A model generated the notes under the pieces. That model was given only the letters and a program-made list of their open reading frames with translations, had not been told where the DNA came from and ran no database searches. This document shows positions 1 through 7,664 of a stretch of 13,382 bases of DNA, in pieces. Origin of the DNA: an uncultured Lachnospiraceae bacterium (GTDB lineage: Bacteria > Bacillota > Clostridia > Lachnospirales > Lachnospiraceae); NCBI GenBank assembly GCA_905201915.1, contig CAJKQE010000060.1:1-13382 (forward strand). Direction: 5' to 3'. Positions within the stretch are counted from its first letter, which is position 1. Each line of letters opens with the position of its first letter. A program made the translations under genes and the position numbers.

Positions 1-46
1 TTACCATACATTATCCTTAAAATATATAGTAGAAATTTAATTTATT

Positions 47-2353
47 CTATACTAGACAGATGCCATAAATCAGTAATGAAATAAAAGGAAACGTATATTG
101 AAAATAAGTTAAGCCATTCACAGACAATATCTGCACTAACAAATCCCCCATCAAGTTTCCTGCCACAACTGTAATAATCAAACAAGGAATAATCAGTAAG
201 ACACTTTCATGCAACAGCATTTTCTTTATCTGTTTTTTTGTCATGCCGATAGACTCCAGTATTCCAAATTCTTTTCTCCTTGTACTGATACGACTAATTA
301 AGGTGTTTGTTAGATTAAAAATACTAAACATAATGACAAAAACAGATACTCCATAAACTTGTATGCTGGTATTATGAATCGTATTTGTCGAAGATGCCTT
401 TACCTCTTGTAAAGTTTCCATTACCAAATCAGAGTGGCGAGACAATATTTCATTTAACTTGTTTTCTACTGATTTTCCCACTTTTTCATATTCTGGTACA
501 GACAAAGTTAAGGAAGCAGTTAAATCCATATCGCCCCACAATTTTTCTATGGTTTCTTTAGGAAGATAAAAACCCTCATTCATGCTTTTTTCGGAAGTAC
601 CGGCAATCAAAACATCCATACTATGTTCCGAACCATCGAACCATCGCAATGACACTTTTTCTCCTGTTGACGGACAAGTATGATAGACTTCTTCCTGTAC
701 GCTTTTCCCTAATATAACCATAGCATCTTGTTTCACCAGTGTTTCGTATGTCCAATCAACAGGAAGCGTTTTCAAAATTTCCTCCTGATTATCAGGTGTA
801 ATCGGAATAATAGGAATTTCTAATTGTTCATCGTGATACTCAATAATGGCCGCTGTTCTCTCTGCAACATGAATCTCTTTGATTTCCGAGATTTGTTGCA
901 ATTCTTCCATGAGTTCTTGCGAAAAAGGTGTGTCAACTTGATATTCCGAAATACCATACGGTTTGGGATTGATTAATGTATTGTGGTTAATCGTAATATA
1001 GTATTCTCCATCTTCCAAATTCCCCATTCGCGCAAAGGAATCTGGGTTCCATGATGATATAAAAGTGGCTCCAACCATAAATAAAACCCCACCGATTGCA
1101 AGTGAGGCAATCGTCAGATTGTGTTTTTTTCGATCCTGCTTTTCACTCAATAAGGCCAAGGAATACGGTGAGAGGCGAATATGATTTTTTCTGTTCCGCA
1201 CTTTGCTTTCTTTTAGATAAGTAGTGTTTCCAACATATTTCACTGCTTCAATAGGAGAAATATTTGAAGCTATTTGGGCAGGCTTATATACGGAAATTTG
1301 TACAATGATATTTCCTAATATTATTGCAAAAATACTTGTGGCTATGGCATTGATAATCGTTATTCCGTTTGGCTCTAACAAATATGCAAATATGATACCT
1401 ACTGTAATACCGGCAGGTATTCCGAATAGGCAGAAACGATACCCCTCTTTACGAATCATCCGCTTAATTTGTTTTTCTGTCATACCAATAGTTTTGAGTT
1501 GTCCAATCTGTGATACTTGATTTGATACAGAAAGGTAAAACACACTGTATATGACAATTGCGCTTGAAAAGGCAATAAAGAGAGTCGCTAAAAAAACACC
1601 TCCCATTCCTGATCCACTAATAAGTGAGGAACAGAATTTGCTATTAAAATAAAGTTGATTCCTACTTATGTCTTGGGATGAAGCCAGACGATATACTGTA
1701 TTCTCAAAATCAACAAGTCCCATTTCTGTCGCACCATTTACACGAATTAAGGCACTATACGGAATATCAGATAATAACACTCCCTGCTCTGCATACGCTG
1801 GGGAGACATAAAAGTAAAATGTTCCTGTTTCCACATTATCAGTAAAACCAGTAATGATGAAGTCCTCTGTTTTACTCCCCGCCGTTGGTAAAGTGATGGT
1901 ATCTCCTATATTTAGCTGATACCCCAGCTTTAATTGAACATTTTTATCAATTACGATTTCATTGTACTGTTCTGGACAGGTTCCACTGACTAATTCATAG
2001 GAATTTATAATTCCAAAACCACTCGGCATATAAACCGCTTCAAATTTGATTCCATCCATTAGAAAGCTGTCACTATGCTTATATGGTACAATGTCCTCAA
2101 GAACAGGCTCTTTTTTCAGAACTTCTATCTGTTCTGCTGTAAGGCCACCAATGGTGGCTTGTTGCATTTGCTTTAAAATCTTTTGCTCACTAATTTTAGT
2201 TCCCTGCTGGAATAAAGAAATTCCAACAATTAAACTAACTGCTAATGCTATTGTTAAGATATTAAAAAGGCAAAAAATACGATTTGCTGATACATTGCGT
2301 TTTGCCAACTTTTTTGTAATAGCACTGGTATCATTCTCAAATGGTAATGTCAT
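47..2353 (-). CDS. FtsX-type ABC transporter permease, C-terminally truncated
   Basis: This is an integral membrane subunit of a MacB/LolC-like ABC system. Numbered from an upstream in-frame ATG at 2359, it shows a membrane helix at about 31-50, an extracellular domain to about 250, three helices at about 254-275, 308-328 and 334-356, another at about 416-435, a second extracellular domain to about 665, then helices at about 668-688 and 718-742. Coupling motifs read QLKTIGMTEKQI (287-298) and LESIGMTKKQI (701-711), with NISPIEAV at 366-373. I chose the ATG at 2353 because the GGGGG ribosome site (2362-2366) lies 8 nt from it but only 2 nt from 2359, and because MTLPFEN then aligns with MTWPFEN of the paralogue at 4394-6775. 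The protein stops inside its last helix and lacks about 27 residues present in the paralogue. No ATPase is adjacent; it probably uses the one at 6790-7455. Confidence 0.85.
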   Translation of the reverse strand: MTLPFENDTSAITKKLAKRNVSANRIFCLFNILTIALAVSLIVGISLFQQGTKISEQKILKQMQQATIGGLTAEQIEVLKKEPVLEDIVPYKHSDSFLMDGIKFEAVYMPSGFGIINSYELVSGTCPEQYNEIVIDKNVQLKLGYQLNIGDTITLPTAGSKTEDFIITGFTDNVETGTFYFYVSPAYAEQGVLLSDIPYSALIRVNGATEMGLVDFENTVYRLASSQDISRNQLYFNSKFCSSLISGSGMGGVFLATLFIAFSSAIVIYSVFYLSVSNQVSQIGQLKTIGMTEKQIKRMIRKEGYRFCLFGIPAGITVGIIFAYLLEPNGITIINAIATSIFAIILGNIIVQISVYKPAQIASNISPIEAVKYVGNTTYLKESKVRNRKNHIRLSPYSLALLSEKQDRKKHNLTIASLAIGGVLFMVGATFISSWNPDSFARMGNLEDGEYYITINHNTLINPKPYGISEYQVDTPFSQELMEELQQISEIKEIHVAERTAAIIEYHDEQLEIPIIPITPDNQEEILKTLPVDWTYETLVKQDAMVILGKSVQEEVYHTCPSTGEKVSLRWFDGSEHSMDVLIAGTSEKSMNEGFYLPKETIEKLWGDMDLTASLTLSVPEYEKVGKSVENKLNEILSRHSDLVMETLQEVKASSTNTIHNTSIQVYGVSVFVIMFSIFNLTNTLISRISTRRKEFGILESIGMTKKQIKKMLLHESVLLIIPCLIITVVAGNLMGDLLVQILSVNGLTYFQYTFPFISLLIYGICLV

Positions 2354-2373
2354 CCCCATTGCCCCCTTTCTCC

Positions 2374-2407
2374 ATTATCCTAACTCTCAAATGTTGCAGA
2401 AATGTCC
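2374..2407 (-). promoter_or_regulatory. Predicted response-regulator site and promoter of the truncated permease (site A)
   Basis: On the plus strand two AAATGT units start at 2389 and 2400, an 11-bp period. On the minus strand the repeat nearest the gene is followed by 6 bp and then TAGGAT (2377-2382), with an overlapping GATAAT at 2374-2379. The position where a -35 box would sit is occupied by the repeat, as expected for an activator-dependent promoter. The start codon lies about 24 bp downstream. Confidence 0.65.
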
Positions 2408-2411
2408 TAAA
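2386..2411. repeat. 26-bp exact direct repeat, copy 1 (second copy at 4237-4262)
   Basis: The 26 bases at 2386-2411 are identical to those at 4237-4262 and in the same orientation. Both copies contain the tandem AAATGT operator, one upstream of the truncated permease and one upstream of response regulator 2. The identity extends beyond the operator core, which suggests recent duplication or strong constraint. Confidence 0.85.
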
Positions 2412-2434
2412 ATTCTTTTTTTCTAAATTTTTTC

Positions 2435-2465
2435 AAAAAAAGGCAGTCCGAATAAACAGACCGCC
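2435..2465 (-). terminator. Intrinsic terminator after histidine kinase 2
   Basis: On the minus strand GGCGGTCT pairs with GGACTGCC (arms 2458-2465 and 2442-2449, two G-T wobbles, 8-nt loop) and is followed directly by seven T (2441-2435). It lies just after the kinase stop at 2472, so the downstream permease needs its own promoter, which is site A. Confidence 0.8.
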
Positions 2466-2471
2466 GTTTCA

Positions 2472-3503
2472 TTATCTTTGAGGAAGAAATATAGAGAAAG
2501 TTGAGCCTTTTCCCACCTCTGCTTCAACTGTAATATAGCCACCTTGCATAGTGATAATCTCACGCGCCAGATATAATCCTATTCCAATCCCATCCACATC
2601 ATGTACAGCTTCTTCCCGATAAAATCGTTTGAAAATTGTTGCCTGGACACTTTCCGGAATGCCTCTTCCCGTATCCGTTACGGCAATTTCCAAATACATC
2701 TCCCAGTCCTGTACTGCTACGTGAATGTCACCGCCTTCCGGAGTATATTTTACTGCATTGTCTAAAAGATTAAACAATGCTTCTGAGGTCCAGCGACTGT
2801 CATGTGAAACCGTTAAATTTTCAGGACAATTTACGGATAAATGAAGATGCTTTCTTTCCATAGGAGCAAGAACCCCATTTATCGCATCTACAAGTGTATC
2901 CGCAATAGCTGTTTCTTTCTTTTCCAAAGTGATCACTCCAGTTTCCAATCGTGATGTTTTCACCATTCCCTGAATCAAAAAGTCCAGTTTATCTAACTGA
3001 CTGGCAGTAGCATGTAAAAATTCCTTACGTGTCTCATCAGTAATTCTTCTGGTCAACATTGTGTCATTAAGCATTTTTAGATTTGCTATCGGTGTTTTGG
3101 TCTGATGTGAAATATCAGATACCAAAGACTGTAATTCTGCTTTTTCTTCTTCTACTTTATACCGGGTTTCCTGCATTACATGATATAATCTTTCCAGACG
3201 ATGACTGATGCGTGCTAACAGTGTTTCTGCTTCATAATTTATTTGCGGACGAACGGTACTATCCATCATTTCATCTAATGTTCGGCATAGTCCATCTGTA
3301 AATACCGATAGTTTCTTCTGGAAATAATGCAAAAAGACTGCACCCCATAGAAACAGAAGAATCATCACGCTGAAACCACCAAGTATCATCCTTATATCTT
3401 TTGTGAAGGCATAAAGGATGAACAACAAAAGAATTGATGTCAGTGAAGCACCCCCCACAATCAGCCGCAGAAAAGCTCTAGTGGATAAATTCTGTAATTT
3501 CAT
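2472..3503 (-). CDS. Sensor histidine kinase (HK2), intramembrane-sensing type
   Basis: This membrane sensor kinase autophosphorylates and passes phosphate to the response regulator encoded just upstream. Two membrane helices at about 11-33 and 38-59 are separated by only a few residues, so there is almost no extracellular sensor domain. The HisKA helix has the phospho-acceptor H133 in SDISHQTKTP. The HATPase domain follows with N box NLLDNAVKYTP (245-255), G1 box DTGRG (277-281), F box FKRFYR (291-296) and G2 box GIGIGLY (305-311), all intact. At 343 aa it is the usual length for this class. Its start overlaps the regulator stop by 4 nt (ATGA), implying translational coupling. It is a close paralogue of the kinase at 7869-8897, with H133 at the same position. 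Kinases of this layout usually sense through a partner ABC transporter; that link is inferred here from the neighbours. Confidence 0.93.
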   Translation of the reverse strand: MKLQNLSTRAFLRLIVGGASLTSILLLFILYAFTKDIRMILGGFSVMILLFLWGAVFLHYFQKKLSVFTDGLCRTLDEMMDSTVRPQINYEAETLLARISHRLERLYHVMQETRYKVEEEKAELQSLVSDISHQTKTPIANLKMLNDTMLTRRITDETRKEFLHATASQLDKLDFLIQGMVKTSRLETGVITLEKKETAIADTLVDAINGVLAPMERKHLHLSVNCPENLTVSHDSRWTSEALFNLLDNAVKYTPEGGDIHVAVQDWEMYLEIAVTDTGRGIPESVQATIFKRFYREEAVHDVDGIGIGLYLAREIITMQGGYITVEAEVGKGSTFSIFLPQR

Positions 3504-4189
3504 CGTGATTCACCGCCTATCCATTGATACCCCATTCCGTAAGCAGTTTTAATATATTTTCGCTCATCTGTTTCAATCTTTTTGCGAATGCGGCTGATAA
3601 TGGTAGTAAGCGTATGCTCATCTATAAAATCCCCATCAATATCCCACAACTTCTCAATCAGTTGCCGCTTCGTTAATATAATGTGCGGATTTTTTACAAA
3701 TAAAAATAAGGTACGGTATTCTTTTGGTGTAAACTCTATCACCTTTCCCTCCAAAACCGCACTCTGCTCGGAAAAGTCAATTTTCAAAACTTCATCCTCA
3801 AATACATCATGCTTTGGTGTCCGCAATTCCATATTTTCAAAAACTGCGGCTACCTTTTTACCGAGAACCATCACTGAAAATGGTTTTGTAATATAATCTG
3901 TGCATCCGGCTTCATAGCCTTTCAACATATCGCCTTCTTTATCATTTGCTGTGATAAACATAATATAGGTATGCTGCCCTCTTCCTCTGATTTCATCACA
4001 TAAATGCAGACCGTTTCCATCCGGCAGATTAATATCCAACAGAGCAATATCAAATTCACTCTTTTTCAATCGTTCTACTGCATCCAGAAAACTATATGCA
4101 GAAGTTACTTCGTAACCATCTGCAGTAAGATTATAAGCCAGCGTTTTATTTAATACTTTGTCATCTTCTACAATTAAAATTTTCCTCAA
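3500..4189 (-). CDS. OmpR-family response regulator (RR2)
   Basis: This is a two-component transcription factor with an N-terminal receiver domain and a C-terminal winged helix. Numbered from an upstream in-frame ATG at 4210, the acidic pair is at E15-D17, the phospho-acceptor is D59 in ALLDINLPDGNG, the switch threonine is T87 and the conserved lysine is K109 (ITKPF). The winged-helix recognition helix contains DEHTLTTIISRIRKK. I prefer the TTG at 4189: an AAAGGAAG ribosome site lies about 10 nt before it, no good site precedes the ATG at 4210, and the product is then 229 aa beginning RKILIVEDD, the same length as its paralogue at 8894-9583. It is coupled to HK2 by a 4-nt overlap. The regulator-type operator in its own promoter suggests autoregulation. 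If the ATG is used, the protein is 236 aa. Confidence 0.93.
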   Translation of the reverse strand: MRKILIVEDDKVLNKTLAYNLTADGYEVTSAYSFLDAVERLKKSEFDIALLDINLPDGNGLHLCDEIRGRGQHTYIMFITANDKEGDMLKGYEAGCTDYITKPFSVMVLGKKVAAVFENMELRTPKHDVFEDEVLKIDFSEQSAVLEGKVIEFTPKEYRTLFLFVKNPHIILTKRQLIEKLWDIDGDFIDEHTLTTIISRIRKKIETDERKYIKTAYGMGYQWIGGESR

Positions 4190-4227
4190 TCCAGATTCTT
4201 CCTTTCCCATCTTCTAAACTTGTCACT

Positions 4228-4258
4228 ATTTTAAACCTCAAATGTTGCAGAAATGTCC
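4228..4258 (-). promoter_or_regulatory. Predicted response-regulator site and promoter of RR2-HK2 (site B)
   Basis: Plus-strand AAATGT units start at 4240 and 4251 (11-bp period). In transcription order there are 6 bp and then TAAAAT (4228-4233) as the -10 hexamer, with no consensus -35. The predicted transcript start lies near 4221, leaving room for the ribosome site that serves the TTG at 4189. Confidence 0.7.
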
Positions 4259-4262
4259 TAAA
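4237..4262. repeat. 26-bp exact direct repeat, copy 2 (first copy at 2386-2411)
   Basis: Identical to 2386-2411 across all 26 bases and in the same orientation. It spans operator site B. Confidence 0.85.
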
Positions 4263-4273
4263 TACAGTTTTTC

Positions 4274-4285
4274 TGATGATCATCA
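4274..4285. promoter_or_regulatory. Perfect 12-bp palindrome upstream of site B
   Basis: TGATGATCATCA is a perfect palindrome 15 bp upstream of the tandem operator of RR2. It could be an additional protein-binding site, but palindromes of this length occur by chance and no factor is suggested by the sequence. Confidence 0.25.
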
Positions 4286-4340
4286 TTTCAAAACATAGAT
4301 TGATTATATCTTATTTTCTTTCAAGAAAAAATATTTTCAT

Positions 4341-4390
4341 AAAAAATGCTTTTGCCAAAATGTTCCACACTTTTCAGCAAAAGCATTTTT
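4341..4390 (-). terminator. Strong intrinsic terminator after the double-FtsX permease
   Basis: Two perfectly complementary 14-base arms (4342-4355 and 4377-4390) flank a 21-base loop. The stem core is ATGCTTTTGC/GCAAAAGCAT and ends in a run of six T on the minus strand. It starts 3 nt after the permease stop codon (4394-4396). The A/T tails at both ends would allow bidirectional function, but no convergent gene exists on the plus strand. Confidence 0.88.
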
Positions 4391-4393
4391 CTC

Positions 4394-6775
4394 TTATTCC
4401 ATTGCCCGCATTTGTTCAATCAGGGATTGTTTTTTCTGTCTGCGGATTGTCCATATAGACAAGAACAGTTCCATTCCAATAATCACCAAAATATAGATTA
4501 GCATTTCTTGTAATGGGAATGCATATGGAACAATTTTTCCACCATAAATTTCAATACTGAATTTATGACAAGCAAAAATAGAAATTGGCAAACCTATTGC
4601 CAGACTTATAAAGATACTACATAAAACATACCCTAATCCCTCATATACCGTCATTGCTGCAAGCTGCTTTGATGTTAATCCCACGGAACGTAACACACTG
4701 TTTTCTTGTCTACGCGCTAATTGATTGGATAATGTCGTATTAGTAAGATTAATAACTCCGAATATAAAAATCAGCCATGAAAGGAATTTCTCAATATTAT
4801 AATGAACATTCTGTTTTTCTACCCATGCCGCATGATCTGAAGCTTTTGACAGATAGAGTTCCGAATTTGTCGCAATAATACTTTCCAATGACTGCTCTAC
4901 ATTCTTCTTACTTGCTTTGTCATATACGATATCCCAGGTATAATCAAAGTTCTCAATATCCGGCAGAAGTTCACGAAACACTTCTTCTCCTGCATACATC
5001 ATGCCACTATCAAATCCGTAACCTGTCCGCCCTTGATTCACTACTGCTGTTGATGTATCAAAGATACCAGATATCCTTACCGGGATGCTTTTCTCTCCGA
5101 ATGACAAATTTATCTTCATTCCAGGTTTCACCGTTTCTCCGAAATCAGCATATCCGTGTGTTATCAATATATCATGAGCATCTTTTGGCATATCACCTTC
5201 AACAAGAGCTTTTTCTATCGTTCCATAGTTCTCTGAGGTGAGCATATCGCAATGCCCCCGTCCTCTAAAGTTGTTATAAACTGCCTCAAAGGTTGCAGAT
5301 TTTCTGGTTGCGATAATATCACTCACTCCATCTATCGCCAATATCTCCTCTTTTAATTGCTCATCTAAAGGATTACCGTTCTTTAATGTGTCTATATGTT
5401 CGTTTTCAGAGTATAAAAACACTTTATAATCTCCATTAGGAAAATAATGTCTTGCAAGTCTTTCTGGAGATTGCACAAGACAAAGTGAACTGATAACTAA
5501 AAGTAAAATACCGCTTAAGCTCAATGAAAATATAATACTAAATGTTTTTTTCCAATCCCTCTTAAAATTCATCATTCCTATAGACACAGGGGTTAATTTC
5601 TTATTCTTTTTGCGTATATGAATTTTGCTTTTTTGCTCTATCCTAAATCGAACTGCTTCAATCGGTGATATTTTTGCTGCTAATTTTATTGGTTTATGAA
5701 CAGCTATACATATAGTTAGCCAACAAAATATGATTGTCATCAGGATACATCCTAAATATCCGCTGATTGAAAATCCTTTTGGGAAAATAATAAGAGAAAG
5801 TATTACACTTAGTGTTATTCCTATGATACTTCCAATCACTCCGAGCCGATTTCTCTCTTTTTTTACAACCCGTATAATCTGTTTTTTAGTAGCGCCAATG
5901 GTCCGAAGCTGCCCGTAACTTTTTATTTTATCGTTAATGGAGATACGGAAAATACTTTGTATCACAACCCACGCACCAAGACCAATAATACCAGCTAAGC
6001 CTAGCACAATCATAAACTGACTCCAGTCTGTATTCATGTCTTTAAAAAATTCACTATGGAATCTAACACTCCTAAGCTGATTTTTTTCTGCAATTTGTGT
6101 AAAAAATGCTTTTGAAGTTTCCTCCGGCATATTTTCCACATTTTTCAAATGGACATACGCAAAGTATCCATCTGATTTATACATATTCATTTTTTGTAAA
6201 GTAGCTTTTGATATCATAAACGAATACAAATTTTTGCTATCGTCTGCTGGCGCATCCACAATTCCTGAAATCGTATAATCACCCGGAAAACTACTTATAT
6301 CCAAAGTTACTGTATCACCAACACCTGCCGAAGGATAATATTTGGAAAGCCATATCTTACTGACAAGTATTTCATTTTCTTTTTGGGGAAGATTCCCATC
6401 TGTCAGTTTCATTTGGGAACGCATCATATACATCATATCATTATTTGCATAGGCAAAAGAACCTGTAAAGCCTTTGGAAGATTCTTTTTCTCCAACAATA
6501 TAATATTCTCCTACACGTTCAAACTCTGTGACATCTTTTAGCTTTTCAAGGTTTTCTTCAGAAACTCTGACATAAGTTGCCTCATAAGTATCAACTACCC
6601 GATCCTTTTTCATTTTTGTAATAGAAATAGCGGTTAAACCTGATAAGCAAACCAAAAACGCAGCCAATGCAACCGCAATCACTACCATGATATTTCTTCG
6701 TTTTTCGCTTTTTAAATTTCTCTTCGCCAGATTCTTGACAATTCCATTTGTATTATTTTCAAAAGGCCAAGTCAT
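4394..6775 (-). CDS. FtsX-type ABC transporter permease, double FtsX domain
   Basis: This is the membrane subunit of a MacB/LolCDE-like ABC system, paired with the ATPase directly upstream (14-nt gap). Of 793 residues, the first membrane helix is at about 29-50, followed by an extracellular domain to about 250. Helices follow at about 253-276, 311-330, 338-359 and 412-433, then a second extracellular domain to about 660, then helices at about 664-682, 712-735 and 757-776. Two cytoplasmic coupling motifs, QLRTIGATKKQI (289-300) and LRSVGLTSKQL (695-705), and ISPIEAVRF (369-377) mark the two FtsX repeats. The ribosome site AAGGAGG lies 9 nt before the ATG. Such systems usually use ATP to drive periplasmic or surface mechanics or peptide expulsion rather than simple transport. 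With two sensor kinases nearby, envelope-peptide detection and resistance is likely but unproven. It is full length, unlike the paralogue at 47-2353. Confidence 0.92.
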   Translation of the reverse strand: MTWPFENNTNGIVKNLAKRNLKSEKRRNIMVVIAVALAAFLVCLSGLTAISITKMKKDRVVDTYEATYVRVSEENLEKLKDVTEFERVGEYYIVGEKESSKGFTGSFAYANNDMMYMMRSQMKLTDGNLPQKENEILVSKIWLSKYYPSAGVGDTVTLDISSFPGDYTISGIVDAPADDSKNLYSFMISKATLQKMNMYKSDGYFAYVHLKNVENMPEETSKAFFTQIAEKNQLRSVRFHSEFFKDMNTDWSQFMIVLGLAGIIGLGAWVVIQSIFRISINDKIKSYGQLRTIGATKKQIIRVVKKERNRLGVIGSIIGITLSVILSLIIFPKGFSISGYLGCILMTIIFCWLTICIAVHKPIKLAAKISPIEAVRFRIEQKSKIHIRKKNKKLTPVSIGMMNFKRDWKKTFSIIFSLSLSGILLLVISSLCLVQSPERLARHYFPNGDYKVFLYSENEHIDTLKNGNPLDEQLKEEILAIDGVSDIIATRKSATFEAVYNNFRGRGHCDMLTSENYGTIEKALVEGDMPKDAHDILITHGYADFGETVKPGMKINLSFGEKSIPVRISGIFDTSTAVVNQGRTGYGFDSGMMYAGEEVFRELLPDIENFDYTWDIVYDKASKKNVEQSLESIIATNSELYLSKASDHAAWVEKQNVHYNIEKFLSWLIFIFGVINLTNTTLSNQLARRQENSVLRSVGLTSKQLAAMTVYEGLGYVLCSIFISLAIGLPISIFACHKFSIEIYGGKIVPYAFPLQEMLIYILVIIGMELFLSIWTIRRQKKQSLIEQMRAME

Positions 6776-6789
6776 AGCCTGCCACCTCC

Positions 6790-7455
6790 TTATTCCACGA
6801 TCCTACCATCCTCAATACGGACAATCCGGTCTGCAAGTCGGGCGATCTCATTGTTATGTGTAATCATTACCACCGTCTGGTGAAACTCATAACTGGTCCG
6901 TTTGATCAATCCCATAACATCTGCACTGGTTTTCGAGTCGAGGTTCCCTGTAGGTTCATCAGCTAGCACAATTGCAGGCTTAGCAACCAGAGCTCTTGCT
7001 ATTGCAACCCTCTGCTGCTGTCCTCCAGAGAGATTATTCGGCATATTCTTTAGTTTATCTTCCAGAGCTAGCATATGAACTACCTCATCCATAAATCCCC
7101 GATCTACCGTATCTCCATCCAGTTCTACCGGGAGAACAATATTTTCGTAAACATTCAAAATTGGAACCAAATTATAATTTTGGAAAATGAAACCAATATT
7201 TCTTCTCCTGAAAATCGTCAGCTCTTCATCGTTTTTCTTTGCCAGCTCTTCTCCACGTACAATGACCTTTCCACTAGTAGGAGTGTCCAAACCTCCCATC
7301 ATATGAAGCATCGTGGATTTTCCGGAACCTGAAGTTCCTACTACCGCTACAAATTCTCCTTCCTCTACTGAAAAATTCACACCGTCTAAAGCCTTTGTAA
7401 TATTGGGCTCTGTTCCATAATATTTCTTTAAATCGATTGTCTGTAAAATACTCAT
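6790..7455 (-). CDS. ABC transporter ATPase, LolD/MacB/BceA type
   Basis: This cytoplasmic ATPase powers the FtsX permease encoded 14 nt downstream. Visible motifs in its 221 residues are Walker A GTSGSGKST (40-48), the Q-loop glutamine Q92 in FIFQNYNL, signature LSGGQQQR (142-149), Walker B IVLADEP (162-168) with catalytic E167, D-loop GNLDSKT (170-176) and switch H200 in MITHNNE. All are intact, and length and motif spacing match the family. An AGAAAGGAG ribosome site lies about 9 nt before the ATG. Its promoter carries the tandem AAATGT operator (site C), so it is probably induced by one or both response regulators. It is the only ATPase of this class in the window, so it may also serve the orphan permease at 47-2353. 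The ATPase at 10467-11330 is of an unrelated subfamily. Confidence 0.95.
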   Translation of the reverse strand: MSILQTIDLKKYYGTEPNITKALDGVNFSVEEGEFVAVVGTSGSGKSTMLHMMGGLDTPTSGKVIVRGEELAKKNDEELTIFRRRNIGFIFQNYNLVPILNVYENIVLPVELDGDTVDRGFMDEVVHMLALEDKLKNMPNNLSGGQQQRVAIARALVAKPAIVLADEPTGNLDSKTSADVMGLIKRTSYEFHQTVVMITHNNEIARLADRIVRIEDGRIVE

Positions 7456-7495
7456 ATTTTATAAACTCCTTTCTGCCTTTCTTTATGATAGCTCT

Positions 7496-7526
7496 ATTAT
7501 AAAATACAAATGTCTCAGAAATGTCC
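7496..7526 (-). promoter_or_regulatory. Predicted response-regulator site and promoter of the ATPase-permease operon (site C)
   Basis: Plus-strand AAATGT units start at 7508 and 7519 (11-bp period). In transcription order 6 bp separate the operator from a perfect TATAAT (7496-7501), with no consensus -35. The ATPase start is about 40 bp further on. Confidence 0.72.
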
Positions 7527-7586
7527 GAGAAAAGGAACAAAATTCAAGGAATTTCAGCCTGAATTGTTACAAATCTCGGACATTTC
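7518..7586. repeat. 13-bp perfect inverted repeat overlapping site C
   Basis: GAAATGTCCGAGA (7518-7530) is exactly repeated in inverse orientation as TCTCGGACATTTC (7574-7586), with 43 bp between. The interior holds a second, imperfect pair (7536-7546 against 7560-7569). The left arm overlaps the second AAATGT unit of site C. It lacks the T-run of an intrinsic terminator, so a regulatory role (an opposed second operator, DNA looping, or an RNA hairpin in read-through transcripts) is more likely. Confidence 0.6.
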
Positions 7587-7664
7587 AAAAAAATTGCAAA
7601 CGATACAAAATATGATATTCTGCTATTCTTGATTTTATCTGTGACTATAATTCTGTTTAAAATA

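Noticed and set aside
1..46. Continuation of the truncated permease in another frame
   Set aside because: All three frames hit stops within a few codons and none resembles the C-terminal tail of the paralogue.
1224..1520. Plus-strand open frames inside the permeases and kinases (also 2046-2426, 4888-5241, 8041-8283 and others)
   Set aside because: They are antisense to genes with clear family motifs, lack ribosome sites, and show no recognisable protein pattern.
7274..7540. Minus-strand open frame of 88 codons overlapping the ATPase start
   Set aside because: It is a shadow in another frame: it overlaps codons of the ATPase, contains site C, and has no fitting ribosome site.
7587..7664. Terminator for the RR1-HK1-small gene operon
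   Set aside because: I saw no stem followed by a T-run here. The only strong pairing is the 7518-7586 inverted repeat, which lacks a T-run.
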